A DNA stretch of 64,000 nucleotides from Streptomyces monomycini (lineage in GTDB: Bacteria > Actinomycetota > Actinomycetes > Streptomycetales > Streptomycetaceae). A model generated the notes under the pieces. It did not search any database, was not told the origin of the DNA, and saw only the letters and a program-made list of their open reading frames with translations. Positions within the stretch are counted from its first letter, which is position 1, and each line of letters starts with the position of its first letter. A program made the position numbers and the translations under genes. Below, in pieces: positions 25,045-34,300 of the stretch. The stretch is from contig NZ_JAFIQY010000003.1 of assembly GCF_022271435.1 (NCBI RefSeq), forward strand, positions 310,001 through 374,000, given 5' to 3'.

Positions 25045-26745
25045 GTGCCGACAATTCATCACACGAAAGAACCAGAATATGGCCGCCGCACCGGGCCCGC
25101 AGCTCCCCCGCCACCTTCACGCACGCCATTCGGCAGATGCGCCGAAAGAGTCGCGGGTTTCCTCTCGGTCCACCGCACCCGCCTGTGGGTCGCCCTCTGC
25201 TTCTCCATCTCCTTGGTTCTGGGCCTCCAGCAGTGGAGTGCGGGGAAGCTGGGCGGATTCGATCTCGGGATCTTCGATCAAGCCATCCGGAACTACTCCG
25301 GATTCCGATTACCCAGATCGGAACTGAAGAGCACGCACCACGGTTTCCCGGCGGACTTCTCCGTACTGGGAGACCACTTCTCCCCCGTGCTGGCCCTCCT
25401 CGCTCCCCTCTACTGGATCTGGGACGACCCGCGTGTACTTCTGATCGCCGAAGCAGCCCTCTTCGCCGCCGGAGTCCCCGTGGTCCGACGTATCGCGGAG
25501 AACTGTTTCCAGAGCGCACCGACACCCGTCGTCGCCCGGGCCGCGAATGTCGCCGGTGCGGCGTACGCGCTGGGGTGGCCTTTGATGACGGCGTCCCGCC
25601 GCGGTTTCCACGAGGTCGCATTCGCCGTTCCCCTGCTGCTGCTTCTGCTGGAGCGAGGAATGCGCCGGCGCTACGGAGCTGTTCTGGTGTACGCCGGATT
25701 GCTGTGCTGCACCAAAGAAGACCTGGGCCTGGTCGTCGGTGTCCACGGCGCGGTACTGGCCTACCGCAGCCGACGCGGCGGCGTGAAGAGCCGGGCAGGC
25801 GTCGCGACAGGGGCGACCCTGTTCGTCCTGGGCCCCGCGGCCACCATCGTGACCATCAAGTGGCTGCTTCCGATGATGGGAGGAACGCCGGGGTTCTACT
25901 GGAGTTACCACCAACTGGGCCCCGATTTCGGCGCCGCCCTGCTGAGGGCCGTGACGGAACCCTGGGTTCTGTTCGGAGTGGCCACCGCCCCGCCGGTGAA
26001 GATCACGCTGATCATGTGGCTGTTCGGCACCTTGCTGTTCCTGCCGCTGGGCTCGGCGACGGTGTGGTGCGCGCTGCCTCTGGTGGCTGAGCGCGTCCTG
26101 TCCGAGACGTCGAACCACTGGACCGTGATGTACCACTACGACGCCTTCCTCTGGCCGATCCTGCTCACGGCCGGCGTGGAAGTGTCGGGGCGGCTCTACC
26201 GTCGGAGCCGCGCGAGCGGTGACACAGAACGCGGAAGTCGCAGAAGCCGCGGAGCGCGTGGGGCCCTGAGGTGGTGGGGACCGGTCGCCGGCCTTATGAC
26301 CCTGGTCATCGCTGTCCCCTTCGGTCTGTTCGCGCTTCCCCACCCCGGCTACTGGACACCCGACCCCCGCACTCGCGCCTTGCGCGAAGCCGCCGGAATG
26401 ATCCCTGACGGGGTTTCCGCGGAGGTGGACAACATCATCGCGCCGCACTTGACCGCCCGTGGCCCCGTGGCGCTGGCGGACACCGTGCCGCGAGGCGCGG
26501 ATTACGTACTGCTTCAGTTCGGTGTCGTTTCGTTTCCCTTCACGTCCGTTTCCCAGGAGCAGCAGTACTCCGGTTTTCTGCTGAAGCACGGATACCGCCG
26601 GGTCTGGGAGCGCGACCAGGTGATGCTGTTGCGCCGCGAAGCCGAGTTCCCGATCACCCCGGAAGTCCCTACCGCCGGGCCCGAAAGCAACCCGGCCCCG
26701 GAAGGGACAGCACCGGGAACGGGAATGAGCATCTTCCGCGGCTGA
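25045..26745 (+). CDS. DUF2079 multi-pass membrane protein
   Basis: About 566 residues; DUF2079 proteins are polytopic and distantly glycosyltransferase-C-like. Conserved landmarks: FDLGIFDQAIRNYSG, LGDHFSPVLALLAPLYWIW, GWPLMTASRRGFHEVAFAVP, LLCCTKEDLGLVVG and NHWTVMYHYDAFLWPILL. About ten hydrophobic segments and a soluble C-terminal third. The GTG at 25045 follows GAGGA; the frame is open back to a GTG at 24934 without an RBS. The first ~100 codons use more A/T at third positions than neighbours. It interrupts the usual adjacency of the aminophosphonate operon and its regulator. Function unknown. Confidence 0.8.
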   Translation: MPTIHHTKEPEYGRRTGPAAPPPPSRTPFGRCAERVAGFLSVHRTRLWVALCFSISLVLGLQQWSAGKLGGFDLGIFDQAIRNYSGFRLPRSELKSTHHGFPADFSVLGDHFSPVLALLAPLYWIWDDPRVLLIAEAALFAAGVPVVRRIAENCFQSAPTPVVARAANVAGAAYALGWPLMTASRRGFHEVAFAVPLLLLLLERGMRRRYGAVLVYAGLLCCTKEDLGLVVGVHGAVLAYRSRRGGVKSRAGVATGATLFVLGPAATIVTIKWLLPMMGGTPGFYWSYHQLGPDFGAALLRAVTEPWVLFGVATAPPVKITLIMWLFGTLLFLPLGSATVWCALPLVAERVLSETSNHWTVMYHYDAFLWPILLTAGVEVSGRLYRRSRASGDTERGSRRSRGARGALRWWGPVAGLMTLVIAVPFGLFALPHPGYWTPDPRTRALREAAGMIPDGVSAEVDNIIAPHLTARGPVALADTVPRGADYVLLQFGVVSFPFTSVSQEQQYSGFLLKHGYRRVWERDQVMLLRREAEFPITPEVPTAGPESNPAPEGTAPGTGMSIFRG

Positions 26746-26781
26746 GGCGGACGAGAGGGCCGGACAGGAATCCGGCCGCGG

Positions 26782-27540
26782 TCAGCCGCCCAAGTGGGTC
26801 GTGAACGAGAACCGGTCGCCCCGGTACAGGGACCGCACCCGCTCCAGCGGTACGCCCCGGGTGTCTCGGGAGAGGCGGTGGATCAGGAGCATCGGGAGGG
26901 CGCCCGGTGTGCCGATCAGCAGAGCCTCGCGTGGGGTGGCCAGTACGGTTTCCAGGCGTTCGTCCGCGGTGCCGAAGCCGATACCCAGGTGCTCGTGGAG
27001 ATAGGCGTAGAAGGAGGAGTCGGGTGCGAACTCCGTGTCCAGGCGCGGTACGCGTGCCACGGAGACGTACGTGCTCTCCAGCCCCACCCGTTCCTCGTCC
27101 GCGAGCAGTACGCGTTCCAAATGCCATACGGGGTCGCCCACTTGCAGGCTCAGTTCCCCGGCCAGTTTCGTCGGAGCGGGGAAACGGTCCAGGCCGACCA
27201 GGTGACGGCCCGGACGCCGGCCCTGTTTCCGTACGCCCTCGGTGTAGCTCGCCAGGGACAGCGGCTGCTCCAGTTTGGGGCCCGCCACGACCGTGCCGCG
27301 GCCGAGGCGCCGCAGCCGTCCCTCCAGGTGGAGTTCGCGCAGCGCCAGGCGCAGGGTCTCCCGGGAGACCTCGAAGCGCAGGGCCAGGTCGCGTTCGGTG
27401 GGCAGCGCCTCGCCCTCGCCCAGCTCGGCGAGGAGCGCTTCGATCCGGACCTTCGCCGCGTAGTACTTGGGGATGCGTCCGTGCTCGGGGATGCCGGAGC
27501 GGATCGGCGCGCCAGGTTCCTGGCCGTTCGGGTAGTCCAC
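26782..27540 (-). CDS. GntR-family regulator with UTRA domain
   Basis: A 252-residue HutC-subfamily GntR repressor. Winged helix about 25-90 (YYAAKVRIEALLAELGEGEA, PTERDLALRFEVSRETLRLA, GRLRRLGRGTVVAGP), UTRA ligand domain about 110-245 (FPAPTKLAGELSLQVGDPVW, LESTYVSVARVP, PLERVRSLYRGDRFSFTTHL). HutC-type regulators bind small amine, sugar or phosphonate-related ligands. Placement two genes from the aminophosphonate operon, and the TGGCCTAGACCC element there, suggest it controls that operon; this is inference. Confidence 0.87.
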   Translation of the reverse strand: MDYPNGQEPGAPIRSGIPEHGRIPKYYAAKVRIEALLAELGEGEALPTERDLALRFEVSRETLRLALRELHLEGRLRRLGRGTVVAGPKLEQPLSLASYTEGVRKQGRRPGRHLVGLDRFPAPTKLAGELSLQVGDPVWHLERVLLADEERVGLESTYVSVARVPRLDTEFAPDSSFYAYLHEHLGIGFGTADERLETVLATPREALLIGTPGALPMLLIHRLSRDTRGVPLERVRSLYRGDRFSFTTHLGG

Positions 27541-27582
27541 CGGCCGATCCTCGCACCCTTCCCGGAGGGGGGACCGACGGGT

Positions 27583-27996
27583 TCAGCGGCGGCGGAGGCG
27601 GCGGGCCGCCGCCACGAGGAGCACACCGGCGGAGAGGAACACCAGGGCGGCGGCTCCGATGCGGGTCACTCCTGGGGAGCCGGTGTCGGCGAGGTGGGGT
27701 GAGGGGCCGGGCGCGGGGACGGGAACGGAGGCGGGGGCGGAGACAGGGGCGAGGGCCGGGGGGCCGGTCCGTGGTGCGGGGGCGGGGGCGGCCGCGGGGA
27801 CGGCGACCGTCACGGCGTGGGCCGGTGGCGTGGCGTGGGCCGGTGGGCTGACGGCCGGGAGGGGCGCGGTCAGGAGGACGGCGGACAGCAGGACCGTCGA
27901 AAGGGGGGCGCGCAGCAAGGCCGTCGGGAGGGTGATGCGCAGCGCGGGCGGGGGAAGAGTGGCGCGCGGCAGTGCGCGGGGCGGACGCACGGGCAT
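27583..27996 (-). CDS. Small secreted LAxTG-type sortase substrate
   Basis: A 137-residue protein: N-terminal signal region (hydrophobic about 25-50), an Ala/Pro/Val-rich spacer with no globular part, then the sorting signal LADTG (about residues 103-107), a membrane helix (IGAAALVFLSAGVLLVAAA) and RRLRRR. LAxTG is the motif recognised by Streptomyces class E sortases, one of which is encoded at 43202-44026. It may be a wall-anchored spacer or peptide with no enzymatic role. Low-complexity composition makes the start uncertain. Confidence 0.65.
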   Translation of the reverse strand: MPVRPPRALPRATLPPPALRITLPTALLRAPLSTVLLSAVLLTAPLPAVSPPAHATPPAHAVTVAVPAAAPAPAPRTGPPALAPVSAPASVPVPAPGPSPHLADTGSPGVTRIGAAALVFLSAGVLLVAAARRLRRR

Positions 27997-28144
27997 GACG
28001 GACGCTCCTGCTCGATCAGCTCAGGCGACGGGGACCACACCAGGCCGCTCGTATGACCGGTCGGTTCCGGACCCTGCCATGCGGGCCCGCCGCCGGGGCA
28101 CCGACGCCCCGGTACGGCTCCCCGATCGCCCGAATGCCGCGCGT

Positions 28145-29449
28145 TCAGCGCAGTCCGGCGGCCGTCGCGGCACCGAACGGTGTGCCCGGCGCGCCGAAGA
28201 GCGGGGCCAGGACGAGGTGCGCCGCGCCGTCCGCGACCGCCCGCGCGCCGCCCGCGGCCAGCGCGACGGGGACCGCGGACGTACGGCCGTCGCCGCGCAC
28301 CCGGGCCTGTTCGGCGAGGGCGTCGGCCACGCCGCGTACGTACGTATCGGGACGCGCCAGTACCGTACGGCCACCGAGCAGGACCCGGTCGATGTCGAGG
28401 AGTTCCACGAGGTTGGCCGCGGCGGTGCCCAGGATGCGCGCCGCCTCGGCGGGCTCGCCGCGCGCCGCCCTGTCGAGGCACAGGGCCTCGACGCAGCCGC
28501 GCTTGCCGCAGCCGCAGCGCGGCCCGTCCAGTTGCAGCACCTGGTGGCCGAACTCCCCCGCGCCGGTCCTGGCCCCCCGGTACAGCGCGCCGCCGAGCAC
28601 CAGGCCGGCGCCCAGGCCCGTACCGAGGTGGAGGTAGCCGAACGAGCCCCGGCCGTCCGGTTCGCACTGGGCGAGACCGAGCGCGGCGGCGTTGGTGTCC
28701 TTGTCGAGGACGACGGGGAGGCCGAGCCGTTCGGCGAGGGCGGCGCGCAGCGGGAAGCCGTCCCAGTCCGGGAAGCCGGTGACCCGGCGCAGTACTCCGG
28801 CCGTGTGGTCCAGCGGTCCCGGGCAGGCGGCGCCGACGCCGAGTACGCGGGACGAGCGGGCCTCGTCCGGCAGCGCCGCGAGCTGTGCGGCGACCGTGTC
28901 GAGCACGGCGGGCGCGCCCGCGCCGAAGTCGAGCGGGGCGGTGCGCTCCGCGACGGCGCGGCCCGCGAGGTCGGTGAGGACGGCGGTCAGCTCGTCGCGG
29001 TCCAGGTGCAGGCCGATCGCGTACCGGGCCTCGGGCACCAGGCACAGCACCGTACGCGGCTTGCCGCCGGTGGAGGCGCGCCGGCCCGCCTCGGCCGCCA
29101 GACCGTCGGCCCGCAGCCGGGCGGTGATCTTGCTGACGGCCTGCGGGGTCAGACCGGTGTGCGCGGCCAGCTCCAGCCTGCTGACGCCCGCCGGTCCCGC
29201 CGACCGCAGCAGGCCCAGGACCAGAGCGGTGTTGTGGCCGCGCAGGGCGGGCAGACCGGCTCCGCCGCCGGGCGGCGCGGAGGAGGGGGGAGGAGCCGGG
29301 GTGGAGGCCGGAGCGGGGGCCGGGGCAGGGGCCGACGCGGAGGCGGGCGCGGAGGGCGGGGCGGGGGACGGCGCGGAGGGCGGGGCGGCGACACCCGGTG
29401 GCGCAGGGGCCGGTGCGGCGACACGTTCCTCGGGGTCGTTGCTGGTCAC
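28145..29449 (-). CDS. ROK-family transcriptional regulator
   Basis: A 434-residue NagC/XylR-type regulator. A ~65-residue Ala/Pro linker precedes the winged helix (about 70-125: LRGHNTALVLGLLRSAGPAG, LAAHTGLTPQAVSKITARLR). The ROK kinase-like domain has DKDTNAAALGLAQ, HLGTGLGAGLVLGG, GAGEFGHQVL and the zinc motif CGCGKRGCVEAL. ROK regulators sense sugars or sugar phosphates. It is divergent from a Gfo/Idh gene only 57 bp away, so it probably controls that pair. The GTG at 29449 is preferred; the frame extends to 29527 into the divergent promoter. Confidence 0.9.
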   Translation of the reverse strand: MTSNDPEERVAAPAPAPPGVAAPPSAPSPAPPSAPASASAPAPAPAPASTPAPPPSSAPPGGGAGLPALRGHNTALVLGLLRSAGPAGVSRLELAAHTGLTPQAVSKITARLRADGLAAEAGRRASTGGKPRTVLCLVPEARYAIGLHLDRDELTAVLTDLAGRAVAERTAPLDFGAGAPAVLDTVAAQLAALPDEARSSRVLGVGAACPGPLDHTAGVLRRVTGFPDWDGFPLRAALAERLGLPVVLDKDTNAAALGLAQCEPDGRGSFGYLHLGTGLGAGLVLGGALYRGARTGAGEFGHQVLQLDGPRCGCGKRGCVEALCLDRAARGEPAEAARILGTAAANLVELLDIDRVLLGGRTVLARPDTYVRGVADALAEQARVRGDGRTSAVPVALAAGGARAVADGAAHLVLAPLFGAPGTPFGAATAAGLR

Positions 29450-29465
29450 CCGTCCATTGTCCGCA

Positions 29466-29495
29466 TTGCTTGCACTTTGGCAACAGCGTTGCTTA
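29466..29495. promoter_or_regulatory. Candidate ROK operator in the divergent promoter
   Basis: The perfect inverted repeat GCAAC-AGC-GTTGC (29480-29492) is flanked by a direct repeat of TTGCTT (about 29466 and 29489). It lies between the ROK and Gfo/Idh starts, the expected operator position. Confidence 0.5.
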
Positions 29496-29505
29496 AGTGG
29501 ACGGC

Positions 29506-30603
29506 ATGAACGACTCCCCCGGCACACCCCTCCGCGTCGGCCTCATCGGCTACGGCCTGGCCGGCTCGGTCTTCCACGCCCCGCTGATCGCCGCCACCGA
29601 CGGCCTGGTGCTGGACACCGTCTCCACCGGCAGCCCGGACCGGCAGGGCCAGGCACGCGCCGAACACCCGCAGGTCCGTACGGTCGCCACCCCCGACGAG
29701 GTGCTGGCCCGCGCCGGCGAACTGGACCTCGTCGTCATCGCGTCCCCCAACAAGACGCACGTGGCGCTCGCCGAAGCCGCCCTGCACGCCGGGCTGCCCG
29801 TCGTCGTCGACAAGCCGCTCGCGGGGACCGCCGCGGAGGCCGACCGGCTGGCCGACCTCGCGGAGGAGCGCGGCCTGCTGCTCTCCGTCTTCCAGAACCG
29901 CCGCTGGGACAACGACTTCCGCACGGTGCGCAAGCTGGTCGCCGAGGGCGCGCTCGGCGAGGTGCAGCGCTTCGAGTCGCGCTTCGAACGCTGGCGGCCG
30001 AAGCCGAAGGGCGGCTGGCGCGAGTCCGGCGACCCGGCGGAGATCGGCGGGCTGCTGTACGACCTGGGCAGCCACGTCGCCGACCAGGCGCTCGCCCTGT
30101 TCGGACCGGTCACCCTGGTCTACGCCGAGTCCGACGTACGCCGCCCGGGCGCGGAGGCCGACGACGACACGTTCCTCGCCCTCACCCACGCGAACGGCGT
30201 CCGCTCGCACCTGTGGGTCAGCGCGACCACCGCCCAGCTCGGCCCGCGCTTCCGGGTGCTGGGCAGCCGCGCGGGCTATGTGAAGTACGGCCTGGACCCG
30301 CAGGAAGCGGCACTGCGCGAGGGGCGTCGCCCTGGCGACGACCCGGACGGCTGGGGTACGGAGCCGGAGTCGGCGTGGGGCCGGATCGGCGCCGGGGAGT
30401 CCCCGCTGACCGGCGGCGGCGACCCCGTACCGACCCTGTCCGGTGACTACCCCGCGTACTACGCCGCCGTCGCGGAAGCACTGCGCACCGGGGGCGAGCC
30501 GCCGGTGAGCGCCAGGGAAGCGGCGGCCGCGCTGCGCGTCCTGGAAGCGGCGAAGACATCGGCGGCCGAGGGCCGCTCGATCCGGATCGAGGAGTCGGCA
30601 TGA
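29506..30603 (+). CDS. Gfo/Idh/MocA-family oxidoreductase
   Basis: A 365-residue NAD(P)-dependent sugar or cyclitol dehydrogenase. N-terminal Rossmann fold with VGLIGYGLAGSVFHAPLI, VVIASPNKTHVALAEAAL and VVDKPLAGTAAEA (the catalytic Lys in the DKP motif); the C-terminal alpha/beta domain contains GGWRESGDPAEIGGLLYDLG and SHVADQALALFGPV (the usual GGG/D-H region). Close to the YdgJ/IolX-like branch by feel. ATG at 29506 chosen over GTG 29497. Four-base overlap with the next gene. Substrate unknown; the ROK regulator points to a sugar. Confidence 0.88.
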   Translation: MNDSPGTPLRVGLIGYGLAGSVFHAPLIAATDGLVLDTVSTGSPDRQGQARAEHPQVRTVATPDEVLARAGELDLVVIASPNKTHVALAEAALHAGLPVVVDKPLAGTAAEADRLADLAEERGLLLSVFQNRRWDNDFRTVRKLVAEGALGEVQRFESRFERWRPKPKGGWRESGDPAEIGGLLYDLGSHVADQALALFGPVTLVYAESDVRRPGAEADDDTFLALTHANGVRSHLWVSATTAQLGPRFRVLGSRAGYVKYGLDPQEAALREGRRPGDDPDGWGTEPESAWGRIGAGESPLTGGGDPVPTLSGDYPAYYAAVAEALRTGGEPPVSAREAAAALRVLEAAKTSAAEGRSIRIEESA

Positions 30604-31145
30604 GCAGCACGACGCAGGTGAACGGCACAGGTGGCACCGGGGCGCTGAACGGTCTGGACGAGCGGGAAGCGGCCCGCCATCAGGTACGCGAACTGGAGGA
30701 ACAGGAGCGCCGCCTGGTCCTGGAGCGCTTCGGCAACGAGGACGCCTGGCAGCTCGGCTGCCTGCTGGCGGACCTGGCGCGCGAGCGCGGCGCGGCCGTG
30801 ACGGTGGACATCCGGCGCGGGGCGCAGCAGCTGTTCCACTGCGCGCTGCCGGGCACGTCGGCCGACAACGACGCGTGGATCGAGCGCAAGCGGCGCGTCG
30901 TCGAGCGGTACGCGGAGTCCTCGTACCTCGTCGGCGCCCGTTTCCGCGCCAAGGGCCGGACGTTCGAAGAATCGTCCCGCCTCGACCCGGACCGCTACGC
31001 CGCGCACGGCGGCGCCTTCCCCGTACGGCTGCGCGGCACCGGAGTCGTCGGCACGGTCGCGGTCTCCGGCCTCCCCCAGGGCGACGACCACGCGCTGGTG
31101 GTCGACGCCCTGGGGCGCTACATCGAGCAGCAGCCGGCGGGCTGA
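30600..31145 (+). CDS. UPF0303/heme-degrading-domain (GlcG/HbpS-like) protein
   Basis: A 181-residue cytosolic protein of the UPF0303 family, within the wider heme-degrading/GlcG superfamily (RRGAQQLFHCALPGTSADND, WIERKRRVVERYAESSYLVG, RLDPDRYAAHGGAFPVRL, VGTVAVSGLPQGDDHALVV). It starts ATGA on the Gfo/Idh stop, so both are produced together. The family is often next to sugar or carboxylate catabolic genes, and its biochemical role is unsettled; heme degradation is only inferred from the superfamily. Confidence 0.8.
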   Translation: MSSTTQVNGTGGTGALNGLDEREAARHQVRELEEQERRLVLERFGNEDAWQLGCLLADLARERGAAVTVDIRRGAQQLFHCALPGTSADNDAWIERKRRVVERYAESSYLVGARFRAKGRTFEESSRLDPDRYAAHGGAFPVRLRGTGVVGTVAVSGLPQGDDHALVVDALGRYIEQQPAG

Positions 31146-31153
31146 CCCGGAGG

Positions 31154-33040
31154 TCAGCTGCCGGAGCGGCGGCGGCGTGTGCGGATGATCAGTACGAGCA
31201 CCGCACCGCTGACGACGGCGGCCGCTGCCGCACCGATGAACAGCGGGTCCTGGAAGGTGCTGCTGCCGCTGTGCGCCAGCTGGTCGTCGTCATCCGTCGG
31301 TCCCGGGGTGGGTACTGGGCCGGTGGAGGAGGAGTTCGTGGGGGTGGGGGTGGGGGTGAGGGTTGGCGTCGGGGTGGGGGTGGTCGGTGACGGTGGGGTG
31401 GTCGGTTCGGTGGGCTCCGGAGACGGCTCGGTGGGCTCCGGGGTGGGGGCGGTCGGTGACGGAGGTGCTGTCGGCTCGGTCGGTTCCGGGGTCGGCTCCG
31501 GGGGAGTCGGCGACGGCGGGCGGGTCGGCTCCGTGGGCGACGGGGTCGGTTCGGTCGGGGTGGGCGTCGGGGACGGCGTCGGTTCCGTGGGGGTCGGGGT
31601 CGGAGTCGGGTCGGTCGGCGACGGGCTCGGGTCCGTCGGCGTGGGTGACGGCTCGTCGGTCGGCGACGGCGACGGCTCGTCCGTAGGTGACGGGCTCGGC
31701 TCGGTCGGCGACGGGCTCGGGTCCGTCGGGCTCGGTGACGGCTCGTCGGTCGGAGACGGCGACGGCTCGTCCGTGGGAGACGGCGACGGTTCGTCCGTAG
31801 GTGACGGTGAGGGCTCGTCCGTCGGTGACGGTGAGGGCTCGTCCGTCGGCGACGGCGACGGGTCCGTGGGAGACGGGCTCGGGTCGGTCGGGGACGGAGT
31901 TGGGTCGGTCGGAGACGGGCTCGGGTCCGTCGGACTCGGCGACGGCTCCGTCGGTGTCGGCGTGGGCGTCGGCGTCGGCGTCGGGCTCGGTGCGCGGCAG
32001 TCCGGCAGATCCCCGTTGAACGGGTAGTTGTGCAGCTCCGCGCCGGACGTCGAGGTGTGCACCAGCGAACCGACCGTGTAGAGGCGGCCGTTCATGCCCG
32101 GCACCGAGACCGTCGTCGTACTGCCCTGCTTGCCGACCAGCACGCTCCCCTGGAACTGCGCGCCGCCCTTGAACTCCACCGTGTTCGCGTCCGGGAAGTT
32201 CCACAGCAGCCGTTCGCGGATGCCGGGCGGCTGGAGGTCGTGGCCGATGTAGGTGTTGATGGTGCGGGCGTCGCCGACCATGTTGACCAGTACGGTCGCG
32301 CCGGCCGGGATGTTCTGGAAGGTGATGCCCTGGGCGCCGCCGTTGCGGCCCACCAGGTCGAAGTCGACGTTGAAGACCTGGAGGGCGGAGGTGCCGTCGC
32401 CGGTGAAGACCGTCGAGTAGCCCTGGTTGACGGCGGTGCCGGTCGCGGGCCGCTGCCCGTCGCCGGTCCGGGCGTAGCACTGGCTGCTCGCCGTGAGGTC
32501 GGGCACCAGCGCGCGGTACGGATCGGCGGCACCCGGCCGCTGGTCCGACTGGGGGATCACGGTGCCGGTCAGCCTGCCTTCGTACGCGACGACGCCGTGG
32601 GTGCTGCCTTCCTCGGCGAGCAGCCGCTGGCCGGGGGCGATGGTGACGTCACCGCCCACGGTCAGGAAGTCGGAGCCGTTGGGCGGGGGCACCCGGGAGC
32701 CGACGCCGACGACGCCGACGTTGTAGACGCTGGAGCCGCCGGTCTTGTTCATCTGGAAGCCGCCGAGGGTGACGATCTTGCCTTCGGCCTCGGCGGCCGA
32801 GCCGCCGACGCGGAAGTCCCCGCCGACGAAGATGTTGAGGTTCTCGTCCCGTCCGGCCACCGGTCCGTTGTTCGGATCGGCGTACGAGGGCGGGCACTGG
32901 CTCCCCCGGCACGGGCCGAGCCCGCCGGGCAGCGGGGCCGCGAAGCCGAACGCCGCGAACAGGCCGAGGAGCACGGCGGCCACGGCTCCCAGGGCGGCGG
33001 CCCCCACCACATGGGACCGTTTTGTCTTTTTTGCAGGCAT
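31154..33040 (-). CDS. Choice-of-anchor A domain surface protein with Pro/Thr stalk and LAxSG sorting signal
   Basis: A 628-residue wall-anchored protein. Signal peptide about 10-35; choice-of-anchor A adhesin domain about 50-345 ([70 protein letters not shown]). Residues about 350-585 are a repetitive [12 protein letters not shown] stalk. It ends with LAHSG, a membrane helix and RTRRRR, resembling the LAxTG signal of class E sortases. The stalk would push the folded domain through the peptidoglycan. Start at 33040 gives a normal signal peptide; the frame continues to 33175. Confidence 0.85.
   Translation of the reverse strand: MPAKKTKRSHVVGAAALGAVAAVLLGLFAAFGFAAPLPGGLGPCRGSQCPPSYADPNNGPVAGRDENLNIFVGGDFRVGGSAAEAEGKIVTLGGFQMNKTGGSSVYNVGVVGVGSRVPPPNGSDFLTVGGDVTIAPGQRLLAEEGSTHGVVAYEGRLTGTVIPQSDQRPGAADPYRALVPDLTASSQCYARTGDGQRPATGTAVNQGYSTVFTGDGTSALQVFNVDFDLVGRNGGAQGITFQNIPAGATVLVNMVGDARTINTYIGHDLQPPGIRERLLWNFPDANTVEFKGGAQFQGSVLVGKQGSTTTVSVPGMNGRLYTVGSLVHTSTSGAELHNYPFNGDLPDCRAPSPTPTPTPTPTPTEPSPSPTDPSPSPTDPTPSPTDPSPSPTDPSPSPTDEPSPSPTDEPSPSPTDEPSPSPTDEPSPSPTDEPSPSPTDPSPSPTEPSPSPTDEPSPSPTDEPSPTPTDPSPSPTDPTPTPTPTEPTPSPTPTPTEPTPSPTEPTRPPSPTPPEPTPEPTEPTAPPSPTAPTPEPTEPSPEPTEPTTPPSPTTPTPTPTLTPTPTPTNSSSTGPVPTPGPTDDDDQLAHSGSSTFQDPLFIGAAAAAVVSGAVLVLIIRTRRRRSGS
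31350..31990. repeat. Minisatellite encoding the Pro/Thr/Ser stalk
   Basis: Hundreds of bases of imperfect 9-18-bp units (GGTCGGCGAC, GGGCTCGGGTCCGTC, GACGGCTCGTC type) within the surface-protein gene. Copies vary in order, which suggests repeated slippage or unequal recombination. Confidence 0.8.
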
Positions 33041-33274
33041 ATGGGAACTATGTGCATGGAGGGGCCGGGCGGCGGGACCGTTCGCGCACCCGTACGGCGA
33101 GTCCCCCTGTCCAGCCGACAGCCGGTCACCGGGCGCCCCTCCGGGACGAGCCCGCGCGCCCGAGTGCCCGAACACCCGAGCCGCGCGCCCGAGTGGCCGG
33201 CCCGCGCACCCGAGCCGCGCACCCGAGGGCCCACCCCGTGCACCCGAGGGCCCGCCCCGGGAGCTGAGCAGCCG

Positions 33275-34132
33275 TCAGGCCCCCTTCAGCTCCTGCCGCT
33301 GCCGCCCCAGACCGTCGATCTCCAGCTCCACCACGTCACCGGCTCGCAGATACGGCTTGGGCTCCGGGCAGCCCATCGCCACGCCCGCCGGGGTGCCGGT
33401 ATTGACGATGTCGCCCGGATACAGGGTCATGAACCGGCTCACGTAACGGACCACCTCGGCCACCGGAAAGATCTGCTCGGCGGTCGTGCCGTCCTGCCGC
33501 AGCGTGCCGTTGACCCACAGCCGTACGCCCAGCGCCTGCGGGTCGGGCACCTCGTCCGCCGTCACCAGCCACGGCCCCAGCGGGTTGAACGTCTCGCAGT
33601 TCTTGCCCTTGTCCCACTGGCCGCCACGCTCGATCTGGAACTCCCGTTCGGAGACGTCGTGCGCGATCGTGTACCCGGCGACGGCGGCGCGGGCTTCCTC
33701 GTCGGTCTCCAGGTAGCGCGCGGTTCGGCCGATGACGACGGCCAGTTCGGCCTCCCAGTCCGTCTTCACGCTGCCGCGCGGCACCAGCACCGTGTCGTCG
33801 GGCCCGACGACCGTGTCCGGCGCCTTCATGAAGACGATCGGCTCGGCCGGCACGGCGGCGCCGGTCTCGCGCGCGTGATCGTGATAGTTCAGCCCGATGC
33901 ACACGATCTTGCCGATCCGGGCGACCGGCGGCCCGGTGCGCAGACCGGCCGGGTCCAGGCGCGGCAGTACACCGGCGGCGGCCGCCGCCCGTATCCGGGC
34001 GAGGGCCGGACTGTCCCCGAGCAGTTCCCCGTCGACATCCGTGACCAGTGACGACAGATCGCGCAGCACGCCTTCCTCGTCGAGCAGCGCCGGGCGTTCC
34101 GCCCCCACCGGACCGACACGCAGCAGCTTCAT
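33275..34132 (-). CDS. Fumarylacetoacetate hydrolase-family protein
   Basis: A 285-residue FAH-fold enzyme acting on 2-oxo or 2,4-dioxo acids. N-terminal small domain (MKLLRVGPVGAERPALLDEE), then the catalytic fold with IVCIGLNYHDHARETGA, PIVFMKAPDTVVGPDDTV, VKTDWEAELAVVIG (metal-binding Glu/Asp), DVSEREFQIE and PGDIVNTGTPAGVAMG. Closest in feel to ureidoglycolate lyase-like and 2,4-diketo-3-deoxy-fuconate hydrolase annotations. It stands alone on the minus strand, so its pathway cannot be deduced. ATG 34132 matches the family N-terminus. Confidence 0.88.
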   Translation of the reverse strand: MKLLRVGPVGAERPALLDEEGVLRDLSSLVTDVDGELLGDSPALARIRAAAAAGVLPRLDPAGLRTGPPVARIGKIVCIGLNYHDHARETGAAVPAEPIVFMKAPDTVVGPDDTVLVPRGSVKTDWEAELAVVIGRTARYLETDEEARAAVAGYTIAHDVSEREFQIERGGQWDKGKNCETFNPLGPWLVTADEVPDPQALGVRLWVNGTLRQDGTTAEQIFPVAEVVRYVSRFMTLYPGDIVNTGTPAGVAMGCPEPKPYLRAGDVVELEIDGLGRQRQELKGA

Positions 34133-34300
34133 CGGTACGACTCCCGTGGTCGAAGGGTCGGTCCGGGAGGGCTCTCCCGGACCGGCCGATGGGGACGGCC
34201 ATCGAGCGATTCGGACGATCGTCCAAGAACGGCGTCCGCTCCGCAAGACCCGGTTCACGTACTGGACCGTTACCCGGCGGTACGCATCGGGGACGTCCCG

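Noticed and set aside
31350..31990. Possible CRISPR array in the repeat tract
   Set aside because: Units are short, in frame, without unique spacers of constant length, and encode the PSPTD stalk.
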